From NCBI GenBank assembly GCA_947579665.1, contig OX388349.1, positions 68,142,841 through 68,206,840 on the forward strand: a stretch of DNA of 64,000 bases, in the 5' to 3' direction. This DNA is from Sympetrum striolatum. Its lineage: Eukaryota; Arthropoda; Insecta; Odonata; Libellulidae. Under the pieces are notes generated by a model. That model saw only the letters and a list, made by a program, of their open reading frames with translations, searched no databases and was not told the DNA's origin. The position numbers and the translations under genes are program-made. Every line of letters begins with the position of its first letter. Position 1 is the stretch's first letter. Below, one piece after another: positions 63,856-64,000 of this stretch.

Positions 63856-64000
63856 GAAGTTTTAAATCTCTAATAGCTGTCTTTGTCGGCGTTCCTCTTC
63901 TCATTCATTGGTATTGCAAGAAAACAAGAAAGGACGCTACACTTTTTAAGAGCCTTAGCTTTTATAGATGTATACAGTAAAGTAAGTCATAATTAGCCCC
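63856..64000. other. Window end, spacer
   Basis: Contains 63866-63888, a 23-base match (one mismatch) to 20486-20508. Nothing else recognised. Confidence 0.5.

Overview
This window looks like non-coding DNA from a eukaryotic, probably arthropod, nuclear genome. It is AT-rich, its open reading frames are short, and it carries the degraded remains of several animal transposon classes: a Penelope-like element with a GIY-YIG endonuclease, a mariner transposase fossil, non-LTR retrotransposon 3' ends, tRNA-derived SINEs and small TIR elements. I found no convincing host protein-coding exon, no genuine tRNA or rRNA gene, no CRISPR array and nothing bacterial. The species cannot be named from the sequence. 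Layout: 1-40,000 is AT-rich spacer broken by GC-richer islands near 2.3, 7, 11, 16.5, 22, 27, 29, 31, 34 and 37.7 kb. None has a recognisable protein; the 37.7-kb island is CpG-rich and promoter-like. This part also holds a microsatellite-bearing TIR repeat with two 317-bp tandem copies (23.2-24.2 kb), a 690-bp TIR element with TTAT flanks (27.3-28.0 kb) lying between two copies of a duplicated segment, a perfect 27-bp-arm palindrome (18.0 kb) and hAT-like and Penelope-like remnants (15.3-16.0 kb). The most striking region is 40.26-50.46 kb. Five ~1.1-kb units lie head to head, two on the minus strand and three on the plus strand, around a 4.5-kb AT-rich core with its own internal repeats. Each unit holds six modules, and each module carries a motif matching the tRNA B box / T arm (GGTTCGA; 27 of 30 copies exact). 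The spacing ladder (about 148, 157, 166, 170, 176 bp) is the same in nearly every unit. All five units and the core end in the same 7-bp-stem hairpin, and two units keep a 9-bp subterminal inverted repeat. This resembles a non-autonomous Helentron/HINE-type architecture built from amplified tRNA-derived modules. Right flank, 50.5-64 kb: two diverged copies of one non-LTR retrotransposon 3' end (50.7 and 63.5 kb); a GC-rich island (53.2-54.0 kb); a Penelope-like insertion with a clean 12-bp target-site duplication nested in a possible TTAA-flanked element (57.0-58.4 kb); three hammerhead-ribozyme-like motifs across the window (15.9, 56.0, 57.6 kb) that share a self-complementary stem III; a tRNA-derived SINE (59.5 kb); a foldback (60.0 kb); a possible cis-regulatory cluster (60.5-60.85 kb); and an internally deleted mariner transposase pseudogene (61.3-61.8 kb). 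All family assignments were made by eye from motifs. Coordinates of transposon edges are approximate unless a TSD or TIR is stated.
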